DNA of 64,000 nt from Mesorhizobium sp. M4B.F.Ca.ET.058.02.1.1 (GCF_003952505.1 NZ_CP034450.1:62001-126000), one strand, 5' to 3'; counted from the first letter of the stretch, positions 53,640 to 61,794 are shown. Made by a program: numbers and translations. Notes: a model not told the origin generated them from the sequence alone.

Positions 53640-53970
53640 GAGGGGAGAAGTGGAGGTTTCTGTTGCCAGGTACCTCCGAACCCCGCCTAGAAGTGCGAAC
53701 CTCTAGGGCTTGATTTGAAGCGTTCGCACTGCATTACGCAGCGAGACGAGCTTCCGCATAGTTGTCGTTGGCAACTATAAGTTTAGCCCGATGACGGTGG
53801 TACAATGCCGGGCAAAAGTACGATCTTTACACCTTCGTCGATCCTATTTCGCCCCCAGCAAAAGCCGCTCTTTTCGAAAGAGCGGTTTTTGGTGGAGGCG
53901 CCGGGTACCGCCCCCGGGTCCGAACGGCTTATTGCATCGCCTGTTTATCGCCATAGTCGGTCAAGCCGAC
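53640..53970 (-). ncRNA. ssrA: transfer-messenger RNA (tmRNA), circularly permuted two-piece type
   Basis: tmRNA rescues stalled ribosomes and adds a degradation tag. Read on the minus strand, the acceptor piece comes first and ends in CGCCTCCACCA (53900-53890, CCA encoded). An intervening loop follows (53889-53857, with a hairpin), then the coding piece starts GGGGGCGAAATAGGATCGAC at 53856. GGGGGCG pairs with CGCCTCC as a 7-base-pair acceptor stem and has G3-U70, the alanine identity pair. The tag frame at 53772-53734 encodes ANDNYAEARLAA and stops with TAA. A pseudoknot (TGCGAAC/GTTCGCA with CCTAG/CTAGG) follows. The outer ends are estimates. Confidence 0.93.
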
Positions 53971-53976
53971 GAAACG

Positions 53977-54005
53977 AATATAGGGGCCGATCATGGAAAT
54001 TGAAA
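53977..54005 (-). promoter_or_regulatory. candidate promoter of the tmRNA gene
   Basis: On the minus strand TATATT (53982-53977; CTATAT in the alphaproteobacterial -10 register) lies 17 bases after the weak -35 TTTCAA (54005-54000). This puts the transcript start near 53970, just ahead of the acceptor piece. Confidence 0.5.
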
Positions 54006-54176
54006 GGCCGAATGGGACTTTGTCCCTATCTCAAAATGGATCGTCGAGGGTTGACTTGCCGGCGCGCTCAACCGAAGCTTTGCACCGGTGAGGAGTTGCT
54101 ACCCAGCGCACAGATTGCGTAGCGCGCCACAAGCCTCATCGACCGGATCCGTGGCGCCGAGGAGGGGATTTTTCCG

Positions 54177-54488
54177 ATGGCCGACTATCTTGCGGATGTG
54201 AAGAAGTACGACGCTGGCGCCAGCGCCGACGCGGTCGAGAAGATCGTGAAGCACCTGGGCATCGCGCTCAGAAACCGCGATTCCTCGCTGGTGTCCTGCA
54301 CGGACCCGAAGGAACTGGAACGCGTGCGGGAGAACTGGGCCGCCAAGAAGCTCGGCGTCGCCGACGCCAACAAGGCCGATGGCGCGATCGAGAAGGCCTG
54401 CAAGGCGATGGCCTCCGACAACACCAAAAGCCGGGTGACTTTCTACTATCTGGTGGCGAAGGATCTCAGCAAGCTCGGCTCCCTCTGA
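54177..54488 (+). CDS. DUF2853 family protein
   Basis: The 103-residue helical protein (ADYLADVKKYDAGASADAVE at the start) matches DUF2853, whose function is unknown. A strong GAGGAGGGG site precedes the ATG. It has one cysteine pair (VSCTDPKE and EKACKAM) and no membrane segment. It lies between the tmRNA gene and thyA. The 54006-54176 part of the gap has a small GGGAC-TTTG-TCCC hairpin and no other feature. Confidence 0.85.
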   Translation: MADYLADVKKYDAGASADAVEKIVKHLGIALRNRDSSLVSCTDPKELERVRENWAAKKLGVADANKADGAIEKACKAMASDNTKSRVTFYYLVAKDLSKLGSL

Positions 54489-54631
54489 AGCATGACGACA
54501 GGGCGGCAGCCGGCGCGACCTGGTGCCGGCGCCGTCAACATCGGCGCGTCCACATCTGCGGCGGGCTTTGTGGTATTCGATCGACGGCCGGTCGGTTATG
54601 ATTGCTTGACACCCGAATCGAGGCCAAGCCG

Positions 54632-55426
54632 ATGCGCCAGTATCTCGACCTGTTGAAGCATGTGCTGGAGAACGGCGTCGACCGCGGCGACCGCACCGGC
54701 ACCGGCACCCGTGGGGTGTTCGGCTACCAGATGCGTTTCGACCTCTCACGCGGCTTCCCGGTCACGACAACCAAGAAGCTGCATCTGAAGTCGATCATCC
54801 ACGAGCTGCTCTGGTTCCTGGCCGGTGACACCAACATCAAATACCTCAAGGACAATGGCGTCTCCATCTGGGACGAATGGGCGGACGAGAACGGCGACCT
54901 CGGTCCGGTCTATGGCAAGCAATGGCGCTCGTGGCCGGACGGCCGTGGTGGCGAGATCGACCAGATCGCGGGTCTTTTGAAGGAGATACGCCGGAACCCC
55001 AACTCGCGGCGACTGATCGTCTCGGCGTGGAACCCCGCCGAGGTGGAGGCGATGGCGTTGCCGCCCTGCCACTGCCTGTTCCAGTTCTATGTCTCGGAAG
55101 GCCGCCTCTCCTGCCAGCTCTACCAGCGCTCCGGCGACATTTTCCTCGGCGTGCCGTTCAATATCGCTTCCTACGCGCTGCTGACGCTGATGGTGGCGCA
55201 GGTGACGGGGCTTAAGCCCGGCGATTTCGTCCATACGCTTGGCGATGCGCATCTCTACTCGAACCATTTCGAGCAGGCGCGCGAGCAACTGCGGCGCACG
55301 CCGAAGCCGCTGCCGACGATGTGGATCAATCCGGAGGTGAAGGACCTTTTTGCCTTCCGGTTCGAGGATTTCCGGCTCGAGAACTACTTCGCCGATGCCA
55401 CCATCAAGGCGCCGATCGCCGTTTGA
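54632..55426 (+). CDS. thyA: thymidylate synthase ThyA
   Basis: ThyA makes dTMP from dUMP with methylene-tetrahydrofolate. The 264-residue protein has the same length as the E. coli enzyme, and the catalytic cysteine falls at residue 146 in [26 protein letters not shown] and the dUMP-binding [20 protein letters not shown] are intact. ATG 54632 gives the standard start MRQYLDLL. The folate partner gene folA lies 5.7 kb downstream. A family-A repeat begins just after the stop. Confidence 0.97.
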   Translation: MRQYLDLLKHVLENGVDRGDRTGTGTRGVFGYQMRFDLSRGFPVTTTKKLHLKSIIHELLWFLAGDTNIKYLKDNGVSIWDEWADENGDLGPVYGKQWRSWPDGRGGEIDQIAGLLKEIRRNPNSRRLIVSAWNPAEVEAMALPPCHCLFQFYVSEGRLSCQLYQRSGDIFLGVPFNIASYALLTLMVAQVTGLKPGDFVHTLGDAHLYSNHFEQAREQLRRTPKPLPTMWINPEVKDLFAFRFEDFRLENYFADATIKAPIAV

Positions 55427-55565
55427 GGTGTGCTGATATTCAGGTGATGCCGGCTTGCGAACGGCGGTTTCCTGCGCTTCCGGTGCTCACGCACTTTAAG
55501 TACGCTCCGCTCCGGTTCTCGGAAATAGCCGTTCTCGGCTCGGCCTGACCTGAATCTCAAAGCAC
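55427..55565. repeat. dispersed palindromic repeat, family A, full copy 2
   Basis: GCTGATATTCAGGT at 55432-55445 and ACCTGAATCTCAA at 55548-55560 form the terminal inverted repeat. The inner segment (CTGCGCTTCCGGTGCTC, then AAGTACGCTCCGCTCCGG) is nearly identical to the copy after recN. It begins five bases after the thyA stop, in the same orientation as the other copies. Because the mop frame downstream is shifted, that frame reads into this element. Confidence 0.85.
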
Positions 55566-55614
55566 CTTCGGCCCAATGTCAGAATTTGGAGTCTGACCCG
55601 TCCGACAATCGCCG

Positions 55615-55819
55615 TCAGTCGATGCCGACCATGACATCCGAGGCCTTGATCACGGCATAGGCCGGCTTGCCCTTCCAGCTTGAGGTCGGCAACCGCCTCG
55701 TTGGTGATCGAGGCGGTGACGACGGCACCGCCGGTGTCAATGCGGACATGCGAGGTGGTGGTTCCCTTGACGATCTCGACGATCGTGCCCTTGAGGATAT
55801 TGCGGGCGCTGATCTTCAT
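55615..55819 (-). pseudogene. molybdopterin/molybdate-binding TOBE protein (Mop), frameshifted
   Basis: From ATG 55819 the protein begins KISARNILKGTIVEIVKGTT and has the Mop/TOBE blocks VRIDTGGAVVTASITNEAVA. At the triple G on the minus strand (55672-55670) the frame shifts. Removing one G restores KPAYAVIKASDVMVGID and a TGA at 55615, giving a standard 67-residue Mop protein. As sequenced, translation would run to 55496, giving about 107 residues and crossing a repeat. Either the gene is inactive or the read has one extra base. Confidence 0.85.
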
Positions 55820-55868
55820 GACGGGCTCGTTCGCTGTGTCTGCCAAAATCCATCGTAGGCCGAGAAAA

Positions 55869-55889
55869 CCCTGTCGCATAACGACAGGG
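55869..55889. promoter_or_regulatory. perfect hairpin or operator between mop and modA
   Basis: CCCTGTCG-CATAA-CGACAGGG is an 8-base-pair dyad with a five-base centre. It lies 49 bases upstream of the mop start and 90 bases before modA. It could be a regulator site for mop or a leader hairpin; no known site is recognised. Confidence 0.45.
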
Positions 55890-55908
55890 GCCGCGAAAGG
55901 TCTTTCCT

Positions 55909-55932
55909 TGTTATATTCGTGCAGATATATCG
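55909..55932 (+). promoter_or_regulatory. candidate ModE box upstream of modA
   Basis: TGTTATAT-N8-ATATATCG resembles the ModE site, which has inverted CGNTATAT-type halves around a short spacer. It lies 48 bases before the modA ATG, as in known molybdate-repressed operons. A modE gene is present downstream in the same locus. Confidence 0.7.
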
Positions 55933-55979
55933 GTCGGCAGGCATTGGGCTGATCGGATTTCAAACCCGGGGAGAATTTC

Positions 55980-56774
55980 ATGACGCACAAAGGTTTTGGA
56001 CTGGGAGCGATCGCCATTGGCGTTTTCGCGGCATCGCTGGCGATCTCGGCGCCGGCTGCCCGTGCCGAGGACAAGCTGATCGTGTTTGCGGCGGCCAGCC
56101 TCAAGGACGCGCTCGACGGCGTCAACAAGGCCTGCGAGGCCGATGTCGGCGAGGCGGCGACCATCTCCTACGCGGCAAGCTCAGCGCTTGCCAAGCAGAT
56201 CGAGGGCGGCGCGCCGGCCGACATTTTCATCTCGGCCGACCTCGACTGGATGAAGTATCTGTCCGACAGGAAGCTGACCAAACCCGACACCGAGGTGAAG
56301 CTGCTCGGCAACCAGATCGTGCTGGTGGCGCCGACGGATTCCAAGGTTGAGGCCAAGATCGAAAAGGGCTTCGACCTTGCCAGGCTTATCGGCGATGGCA
56401 GGCTTGCCATGGGCGACGTCAAGGCTGTGCCGGCCGGCAAATACGGCAAGGCGGCGCTGGAATCGCTCGGCGTCTGGTCTTCAGTGGAAGGCAAGGTCGC
56501 GCAGGCCGAGAATGTGCGCGCGGCGCTGAAGCTGGTGTCGACCGGCGAGGCGGGGCTCGGCATCGTCTATGCCACCGATGCGCATGCCGAAAAAGGCGTC
56601 AAGGTGGTCGGCACCTTCCCGGAGGGCTCGCATCCGCCGATCATCTACCCGGTTGCCCAGACGGCAGATTCGAAGGACAAGGATGCGCCGGCATTCCTGA
56701 AGTGCCTCGAATCCGCGAAGGCGGCAGAGCTCTTCAAGGCGCAGGGCTTCACCATCCTGGCGCCTTCCAACTAA
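55980..56774 (+). CDS. modA: molybdate ABC transporter substrate-binding protein ModA
   Basis: ModA captures molybdate in the periplasm. The 264-residue protein has a signal peptide (about 1-29, ending PAARAED) and the ModA blocks LIVFAAASLKDAL, ISYAASSALAKQI and GEAGLGIVYATDA, with serines placed for oxyanion binding. It is the first gene of modABC, 16 bases before modB. Confidence 0.95.
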   Translation: MTHKGFGLGAIAIGVFAASLAISAPAARAEDKLIVFAAASLKDALDGVNKACEADVGEAATISYAASSALAKQIEGGAPADIFISADLDWMKYLSDRKLTKPDTEVKLLGNQIVLVAPTDSKVEAKIEKGFDLARLIGDGRLAMGDVKAVPAGKYGKAALESLGVWSSVEGKVAQAENVRAALKLVSTGEAGLGIVYATDAHAEKGVKVVGTFPEGSHPPIIYPVAQTADSKDKDAPAFLKCLESAKAAELFKAQGFTILAPSN

Positions 56775-56790
56775 GGCAGCGTCCCGACGC

Positions 56791-57495
56791 ATGAACTGGC
56801 TGCTGGACCTCACTCCCGACGAATGGAATGCGGTCCGGCTGTCGATCAAGGTGGCGACGGTGGCGATGCTTTTCAGCCTGCCGCCGGGCATCGCGATCGC
56901 GCTCGTGCTCGCCCGTGGCCGGTTCTGGGGCAAGACGCTGCTCAACGGGCTGGTGCATCTGCCGCTGATCCTGCCGCCGGTGGTGACCGGCTACCTGCTG
57001 CTGCTGACCTTTGGCAAGCGCGGGCCCGCCGGCGCGTTCCTGGCCGAGCATTTCGGCATCGTCTTTTCCTTCCGCTGGACGGGTGCAGCACTTGCCTGCG
57101 GCGTGATGGGCTTTCCGCTGATGGTGCGGGCGATCCGGCTGTCGATCGAGGCGGTCGACCGCAAGATGGAGGCGGCGGCCGGCTCGCTCGGCGCCAATCC
57201 ACTCTGGGTGTTTGCCACCATCACCTTGCCATTGATCCTGCCCGGCCTGATCGCCGGCTCGATCCTGTCCTTCGCCAAGGCTATGGGCGAGTTCGGCGCC
57301 ACAATCACCTTCGTCTCCAATATCCCCAACGAGACGCAGACGCTGCCGTCGGCGATCTATACCTTCACGCAGGTGCCGGGCGGCGATGACGGCGCGCTCA
57401 GGCTGACGCTGATCTCGATCGTCATCTCGATGGCCGCACTGGTGGCGTCTGAGATGCTGGCCTGGCGCGTCGGCCGGCGGATGGATATCGAATGA
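56791..57495 (+). CDS. modB: molybdate ABC transporter permease ModB
   Basis: The 234-residue inner-membrane protein has five to six helices and the EAA-type loop EAAAGSLGANPLWVFATITL, which contacts the ATPase. The block KAMGEFGATITFVSNIPNET is typical of ModB. Its stop overlaps the modC start as ATGA. Confidence 0.95.
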   Translation: MNWLLDLTPDEWNAVRLSIKVATVAMLFSLPPGIAIALVLARGRFWGKTLLNGLVHLPLILPPVVTGYLLLLTFGKRGPAGAFLAEHFGIVFSFRWTGAALACGVMGFPLMVRAIRLSIEAVDRKMEAAAGSLGANPLWVFATITLPLILPGLIAGSILSFAKAMGEFGATITFVSNIPNETQTLPSAIYTFTQVPGGDDGALRLTLISIVISMAALVASEMLAWRVGRRMDIE

Positions 57496-58604
57496 CGCTG
57501 CTCGTCGAAATCGGCCACCGCCTCGGCGATTTCGCGATCGACGCCAGTTTCGAAAGCGCTGGCCGCCTGACGGCTCTGTTCGGTCCTTCGGGCTCCGGCA
57601 AGTCGACGCTGATCAATTTGATCGCCGGGCTGATCCGACCGGAGAGGGGGCGGATCGCTGTCGATGGGCGCGTGCTGGTCGACACCGACACCGGCGCCTT
57701 CGTGCCGATGCACAAGCGGCGCATCGGCATCGTGTTCCAGGACGCGCGGCTCTTTCCGCATTTGAGTGTCGCAGGCAATCTGCGCTATGGCCGATGGTTC
57801 ACGCCGGCGTCCGAGCGCTATGCCGACATCGATGGCGTGGTCGATCTGCTGGGCATCGGGCATCTGCTCGACCGGCGGCCGGCTAAGCTCTCCGGCGGCG
57901 AGAAACAGCGCGTGGCCATCGGCCGGGCGCTGCTCGCCAGCCCGAAACTGCTGCTGATGGATGAACCGATGGCCTCGCTCGACGAGGCGCGCAAGGCGGA
58001 GATCCTGCCCTATGTCGAGCGGCTGCGCGACGAGACGAATATCCCTATCGTCTATGTCAGCCATTCCGTCGCCGAAGTGGCGCGGCTGGCGAGCGACGTG
58101 GTGGTGCTGGCGCACGGCAAGGTCGCGGCCGCCGGTCCGACCGGAGCGATCATGCAGCGGCTCGACCTTTTGCCGGCGGAAGAGCGCGGCGAGGGCGGCG
58201 CGGTGCTGGACACCAAGGTGCTGCGCCATGACGAGAGCTTCGGGATGACCGTGCTCGACTCGCCGGCGGGCGAAATCCGCGTGCCGCGCCTGGCGCGGCC
58301 GTCTGGTGCGCCGGTGCGGCTGCGCATCCGCGCCCGCGACGTCATGATCGCGACCGAGCAGCCGGCGGGTCTCAGCGCGCTCAACATACTGGCGGGGACA
58401 ATCACGGCGGTGAGGCCGGGTGTCGGACCGACGGTGGAGATCGCCATCGAATGCAATGGCGTGACGGTTCTGGCGCGCATCACCGAACAGTCGAAGCACA
58501 CGCTTCGGCTCGCGCTCGGCCGCAAGGTCTTTGCGGTGATCAAGACGGTGAGCTTCGACAGCGCGACGACGGGGCCAGGGCTGCCATCCGAAGCCGATGG
58601 GTGA
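57492..58604 (+). CDS. modC: molybdate ABC transporter ATP-binding protein ModC
   Basis: The 370-residue ATPase has Walker A GPSGSGKST near residue 35, the signature LSGGEKQRVAIGR, Walker B LLLMDEPMASLD and a C-terminal TOBE (Mop) domain (about 293-360) that can bind molybdate and inhibit transport. The TOBE part includes ALNILAGTITAVRPGVGPTV. It lies 4 bases into modB and 79 bases before modE. Confidence 0.95.
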   Translation: MTLLVEIGHRLGDFAIDASFESAGRLTALFGPSGSGKSTLINLIAGLIRPERGRIAVDGRVLVDTDTGAFVPMHKRRIGIVFQDARLFPHLSVAGNLRYGRWFTPASERYADIDGVVDLLGIGHLLDRRPAKLSGGEKQRVAIGRALLASPKLLLMDEPMASLDEARKAEILPYVERLRDETNIPIVYVSHSVAEVARLASDVVVLAHGKVAAAGPTGAIMQRLDLLPAEERGEGGAVLDTKVLRHDESFGMTVLDSPAGEIRVPRLARPSGAPVRLRIRARDVMIATEQPAGLSALNILAGTITAVRPGVGPTVEIAIECNGVTVLARITEQSKHTLRLALGRKVFAVIKTVSFDSATTGPGLPSEADG

Positions 58605-58683
58605 CGAAAGGACAATGTCGCTATGTTGGTTTGGAATAGCGATAGAGCCGTCGAGGGTGCTAGTCTGATCGCGGAGGACAAAG

Positions 58684-59025
58684 ATGCCGTCGCTGAGCTT
58701 GCGGATAAACCTCGATCCCGACGGGCGTATCGGGCCGGGCAAGATCGAGCTTCTGGAGCAGATCGCTGCCTTCGGCTCGATATCCGCCGCGGCGCGCGGC
58801 ATGGAGATGTCCTACAAGCACGCCTGGGACCTGGTCGAGGACATGAACCGGGTGTTCGGCAAGCCGCTGGTATCGGCGCAGACCGGCGGCAAAAAGGGCG
58901 GCGGCGCCCAACTGACCGCGGTCGGCCTGGCGGTCGTCAGCCGCTTCCGGGCCATAGAGCGGGCGGCGACATCCGCGGCGGCGCAGCACATGGAGGCCTT
59001 GCAGGCGGAAATCGATGCCGGTTGA
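58684..59025 (+). CDS. ModE-type winged-helix regulator without a molybdate-binding domain
   Basis: The 113-residue protein has only the N-terminal ModE HTH (LLEQIAAFGSISAAARGMEM, YKHAWDLVEDMNRVFG) and the family tail GGKKGGGAQLTAVGLAVVSRFR. E. coli ModE has an added pair of TOBE domains, which are absent here, as in many alphaproteobacterial short ModE forms. How it senses molybdate is unclear; another Mop/TOBE protein may help. It is downstream of modC and probably binds the box before modA. Confidence 0.9.
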   Translation: MPSLSLRINLDPDGRIGPGKIELLEQIAAFGSISAAARGMEMSYKHAWDLVEDMNRVFGKPLVSAQTGGKKGGGAQLTAVGLAVVSRFRAIERAATSAAAQHMEALQAEIDAG

Positions 59026-59049
59026 GTGCCGCCCCGTTCCGAGTGGTCC

Positions 59050-59823
59050 CTATTCCTCGGGCTCGCCGGGTTTGCGCAGCAGATAGGTGTCCATGATCCA
59101 GCCCTTCCTTTGCCGGGCTTCCTCGCGCACTCTTTCGATCTCCGCGCCGACATCGCCAAGGCGGCCGGAGATGGCGATCTCGTCCGACGTGCCGAGATAG
59201 GCGCCCCAGTGGATGACGAGATTCTCGTCGGCCAGCGTGTTGAAGGCGCATTTTCCGTCGAGCATGACGACCGTGCTGCCGGCATTCTCGGGCATGCCCT
59301 CCTCAGTCAGGCGGCGGCCGGTGGTGATCAGCACGGGGTCGCCGATACGATTCAGTGCCATCTTGTGGCTGGCGGCCAGCGCCTGGACGGCGGTGATGCC
59401 GGGAATGACCTCGAGCGCGAAATCGACGTTGCCACGCCGACGCACCCGCTCGAGGATGCGCAGCGCGCTGTCGTAGAGCGAGGGGTCGCCCCAGATCAGG
59501 AACGCGCCGCAGCCGTCTTCCGCAAGCTCGTCGCGGATCAGGCCTTCATAAATTTCGGCGATCGCCTCGTGCCAGTCGTCGACCGTGGCGCGGTAGGAAG
59601 GGGAGGGTTCGGCCCGCACCGGCACGTCGAATTCCACCCGACGCGATTTCGGGTTGGTGACGAAGCGGTCGCAGATTTGCCGGCGCAATTCGGCGAGATC
59701 GGTCTTTTTCGCGCCCTTGTCGGGAATAAACAGGACGTCCGCCCGGTTGAGGCCGCTGATGGCCTGGACCGTCATATGTTCGGGATTGCCGGCGCCGATG
59801 CCGATGACCAGAAGCTTGCGCAT
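59050..59823 (-). CDS. cobF: precorrin-6A synthase (deacetylating) CobF
   Basis: CobF methylates C-1 of precorrin-5 and removes the acetyl group in aerobic cobalamin synthesis. The 257-residue protein is a tetrapyrrole methylase with the N-terminal VIGIGAGNPEHMTVQAI, the GAFLIWGDPSLYDSALRIL motif and VIPGITAVQALAA. ATG 59823 is preferred over a longer frame. No other cob gene is near, so it is separated from the main cobalamin cluster. Confidence 0.93.
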   Translation of the reverse strand: MRKLLVIGIGAGNPEHMTVQAISGLNRADVLFIPDKGAKKTDLAELRRQICDRFVTNPKSRRVEFDVPVRAEPSPSYRATVDDWHEAIAEIYEGLIRDELAEDGCGAFLIWGDPSLYDSALRILERVRRRGNVDFALEVIPGITAVQALAASHKMALNRIGDPVLITTGRRLTEEGMPENAGSTVVMLDGKCAFNTLADENLVIHWGAYLGTSDEIAISGRLGDVGAEIERVREEARQRKGWIMDTYLLRKPGEPEE

Positions 59824-59922
59824 GGGCGCTCTCCTGCCCGATCGGGGCGCCGGTGTCCAGACAGCATGGGGCAAGCGGCAACACGAGCGTTGAAGGGGCT
59901 TTGAAACGCCACATTGAAACGG

Positions 59923-60027
59923 CTAGAGCAGTTCATCGTTTGGTGGAAACGCTGAACTGCTCTAGCTATTTGTCTTACGCAATTCCGGACGGAAAACCGC
60001 TACACACTTTTCCTGGAATTGCTCTAG
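59923..60027. repeat. double-hairpin intergenic repeat, family B, copy 3 (complete)
   Basis: CTAGAGCAGTTCA (59923-59935) pairs perfectly with TGAACTGCTCTAG (59953-59965). GCAATTCC (59979-59986) pairs with GGAATTGC (60015-60022). Unlike the other copies it lies between divergent genes (cobF and the DUF4424 gene), so it sits in or near promoters. Confidence 0.85.
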
Positions 60028-60078
60028 ATGTGGACGCGCATCCGGTTGGGGCCGGCCCTGCCGTCGAGAGGGGGACCC

Positions 60079-61107
60079 ATGTTCCGCACCATCCTGACCG
60101 CAGCGCTGGCTTTGTCGGCCGCGCCGGCGTTCGCCAACGATTCGATTGCCGAGCTTGGAACCGGCGGGCTGATCCTGTCGCGCAGCGATGCCGTCGCCAT
60201 GGAGAGCGAGGACCTCTTCATCTCGCAAGAAAAAGTGACGGTCGACTATGTCTTCCGCAACAACACCGACAAGGATGTCGACGCCATCGTTGCCTTCCCG
60301 ATGCCCGACATCGAAGGCGACCCGAACGAGATGCCGGCGATCCCCGAGGCGCAGAGCGACAATTTCCTCGGCTTCGAGGTGACTATCGACGGCGTCGATG
60401 CAAAGCCGCAACTGGAGCAGAGAGCCTTTGCGGCGGGTATCGACATCAGCGCCGATCTCAAGGCGCAGAGCGTGCCGCTCTATCCGTTCGGCGACGCGGC
60501 CAAGGCGGCGCTGGCGAACCTTCCCAAGGAGGTCGCCGAGGATTGGGAGAACCGTGGCATCATCATCGAGGATACGGCCGACGACGGCTCGGGGATGAAG
60601 ACCGTCTACGCCCCGTTCTGGCAATTGCGTTCGACCTACTGGTGGCGCTCGACCTTCCCAGCCAACAAGGCCGTGCATGTCTCGCACCGCTACAGGCCGA
60701 GCGTCGGCGGAACCTCGTCGGTCAGCTTTTTCTATGATGGCCAGTTCCAGGGGCAGTATGCGACCTATAAGACCCGCTATTGCATGGACGACGGCTTCGA
60801 GAACGCCGTGCGCAAGGCGGCCAAGGACAATCCCGACGGCTACCCGCAATATTTCGAAAGCAGGATCGCCTATATCCTGACCACGGGCGGCAACTGGGCC
60901 TCGGGCAGTATCGGCGATTTCAAGCTGACCGTCGACAAAGGCAGCCCGAAGAACCTGGTCTCCTTCTGCGGCGACAATGTACGGAAGGTCGGACCGACGA
61001 CATTCGAGATGACAGCGAAGGACTTCTATCCTGAGCACGACATCGACATATTGCTGCTCGAGCCGTCGGACGACACGAGTGGCGGCGACAGCGGGAACGG
61101 TGGCTAA
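60079..61107 (+). CDS. secreted DUF4424 family protein
   Basis: The 342-residue protein has a signal peptide (about 1-19, ending APAFAND) and the DUF4424 body: ELGTGGLILSRSDAVAMESE, VTVDYVFRNNTDKDVDAIVA and FYPEHDIDILLLEP at the end. The family is periplasmic or extracellular with unknown role. The C terminus is short and Gly/Ser-rich. The stop overlaps the folA start by one base (TAATG), so the two are probably co-transcribed. Confidence 0.88.
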   Translation: MFRTILTAALALSAAPAFANDSIAELGTGGLILSRSDAVAMESEDLFISQEKVTVDYVFRNNTDKDVDAIVAFPMPDIEGDPNEMPAIPEAQSDNFLGFEVTIDGVDAKPQLEQRAFAAGIDISADLKAQSVPLYPFGDAAKAALANLPKEVAEDWENRGIIIEDTADDGSGMKTVYAPFWQLRSTYWWRSTFPANKAVHVSHRYRPSVGGTSSVSFFYDGQFQGQYATYKTRYCMDDGFENAVRKAAKDNPDGYPQYFESRIAYILTTGGNWASGSIGDFKLTVDKGSPKNLVSFCGDNVRKVGPTTFEMTAKDFYPEHDIDILLLEPSDDTSGGDSGNGG

Positions 61108-61625
61108 TGGATATCGCAATCTACGTCGCCATCGCCGACAACGGCGTGATTGGGCGCGATGGCGGCCTGCCGTGGCGGCTTTCCACCGATCTCAAGCGGT
61201 TCAAGGCCGACACAATGGGCAAGCCGATCATCATGGGTCGCAAGACCTATGAGGGCATTGGCCGGCCGCTGCCGGGCCGGCTCAACATCGTGGTGACGCG
61301 CGACAAGGCCTGGCGGGCCGAAGGAATCGAAATCGCGCATTCGCTCAAGGAGGCCATCGCGCTTGCCAATGTGCGCGGGCGCTGCATGGCCGGCGCCGAC
61401 GAGATCTGCGTTGTCGGGGGCGGCGAAATCTATGCCCAGGCATTGCCGCTGGCCGACCGACTGCATGTTACCCATGTGCTCGCAAGTGTCGAGGGCGATG
61501 CGCATTTTCCGCCGATCGACACGGACCAGTGGCGCGTCGCCAGCGCCGAGGACTTTCCGGCCGGCGAAAAGGACAGCCACGCGACCCGCTATACGGTCTA
61601 CGAGCGCCGTGGCGGCGCAAACTGA
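61107..61625 (+). CDS. folA: dihydrofolate reductase
   Basis: FolA regenerates tetrahydrofolate after the ThyA reaction. The 172-residue protein has IAIYVAIADNGVIGRDGGLP with the proline/tryptophan segment LPWRLSTDLKRFK, the acidic catalytic Asp within the LSTDLKRF helix, and the NADPH block PIIMGRKTYEGIG. Its start overlaps the DUF4424 stop by one base. It precedes hflK by 169 bases. Confidence 0.95.
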   Translation: MDIAIYVAIADNGVIGRDGGLPWRLSTDLKRFKADTMGKPIIMGRKTYEGIGRPLPGRLNIVVTRDKAWRAEGIEIAHSLKEAIALANVRGRCMAGADEICVVGGGEIYAQALPLADRLHVTHVLASVEGDAHFPPIDTDQWRVASAEDFPAGEKDSHATRYTVYERRGGAN

Positions 61626-61794
61626 AGACGACTGCGTCGCTTCTTGAAGACGATAAAGGGTCGCTACCGGTCCAAAACGGATGGCTGGCCGGCAGATCGC
61701 GTTGAAAGCGTGCCGTGGCGACCCTATAGAAGGATGACATTGGATATTGCGCTGTCAGGCCGGCGCCGAGGGAATTCCAAGCGAAAGGACATTC

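Noticed and set aside
53701..54005. Possible short protein genes in the gap between the MFS and DUF2853 genes
   Set aside because: The region is explained by the minus-strand tmRNA, including its tag frame, acceptor stem and pseudoknot.
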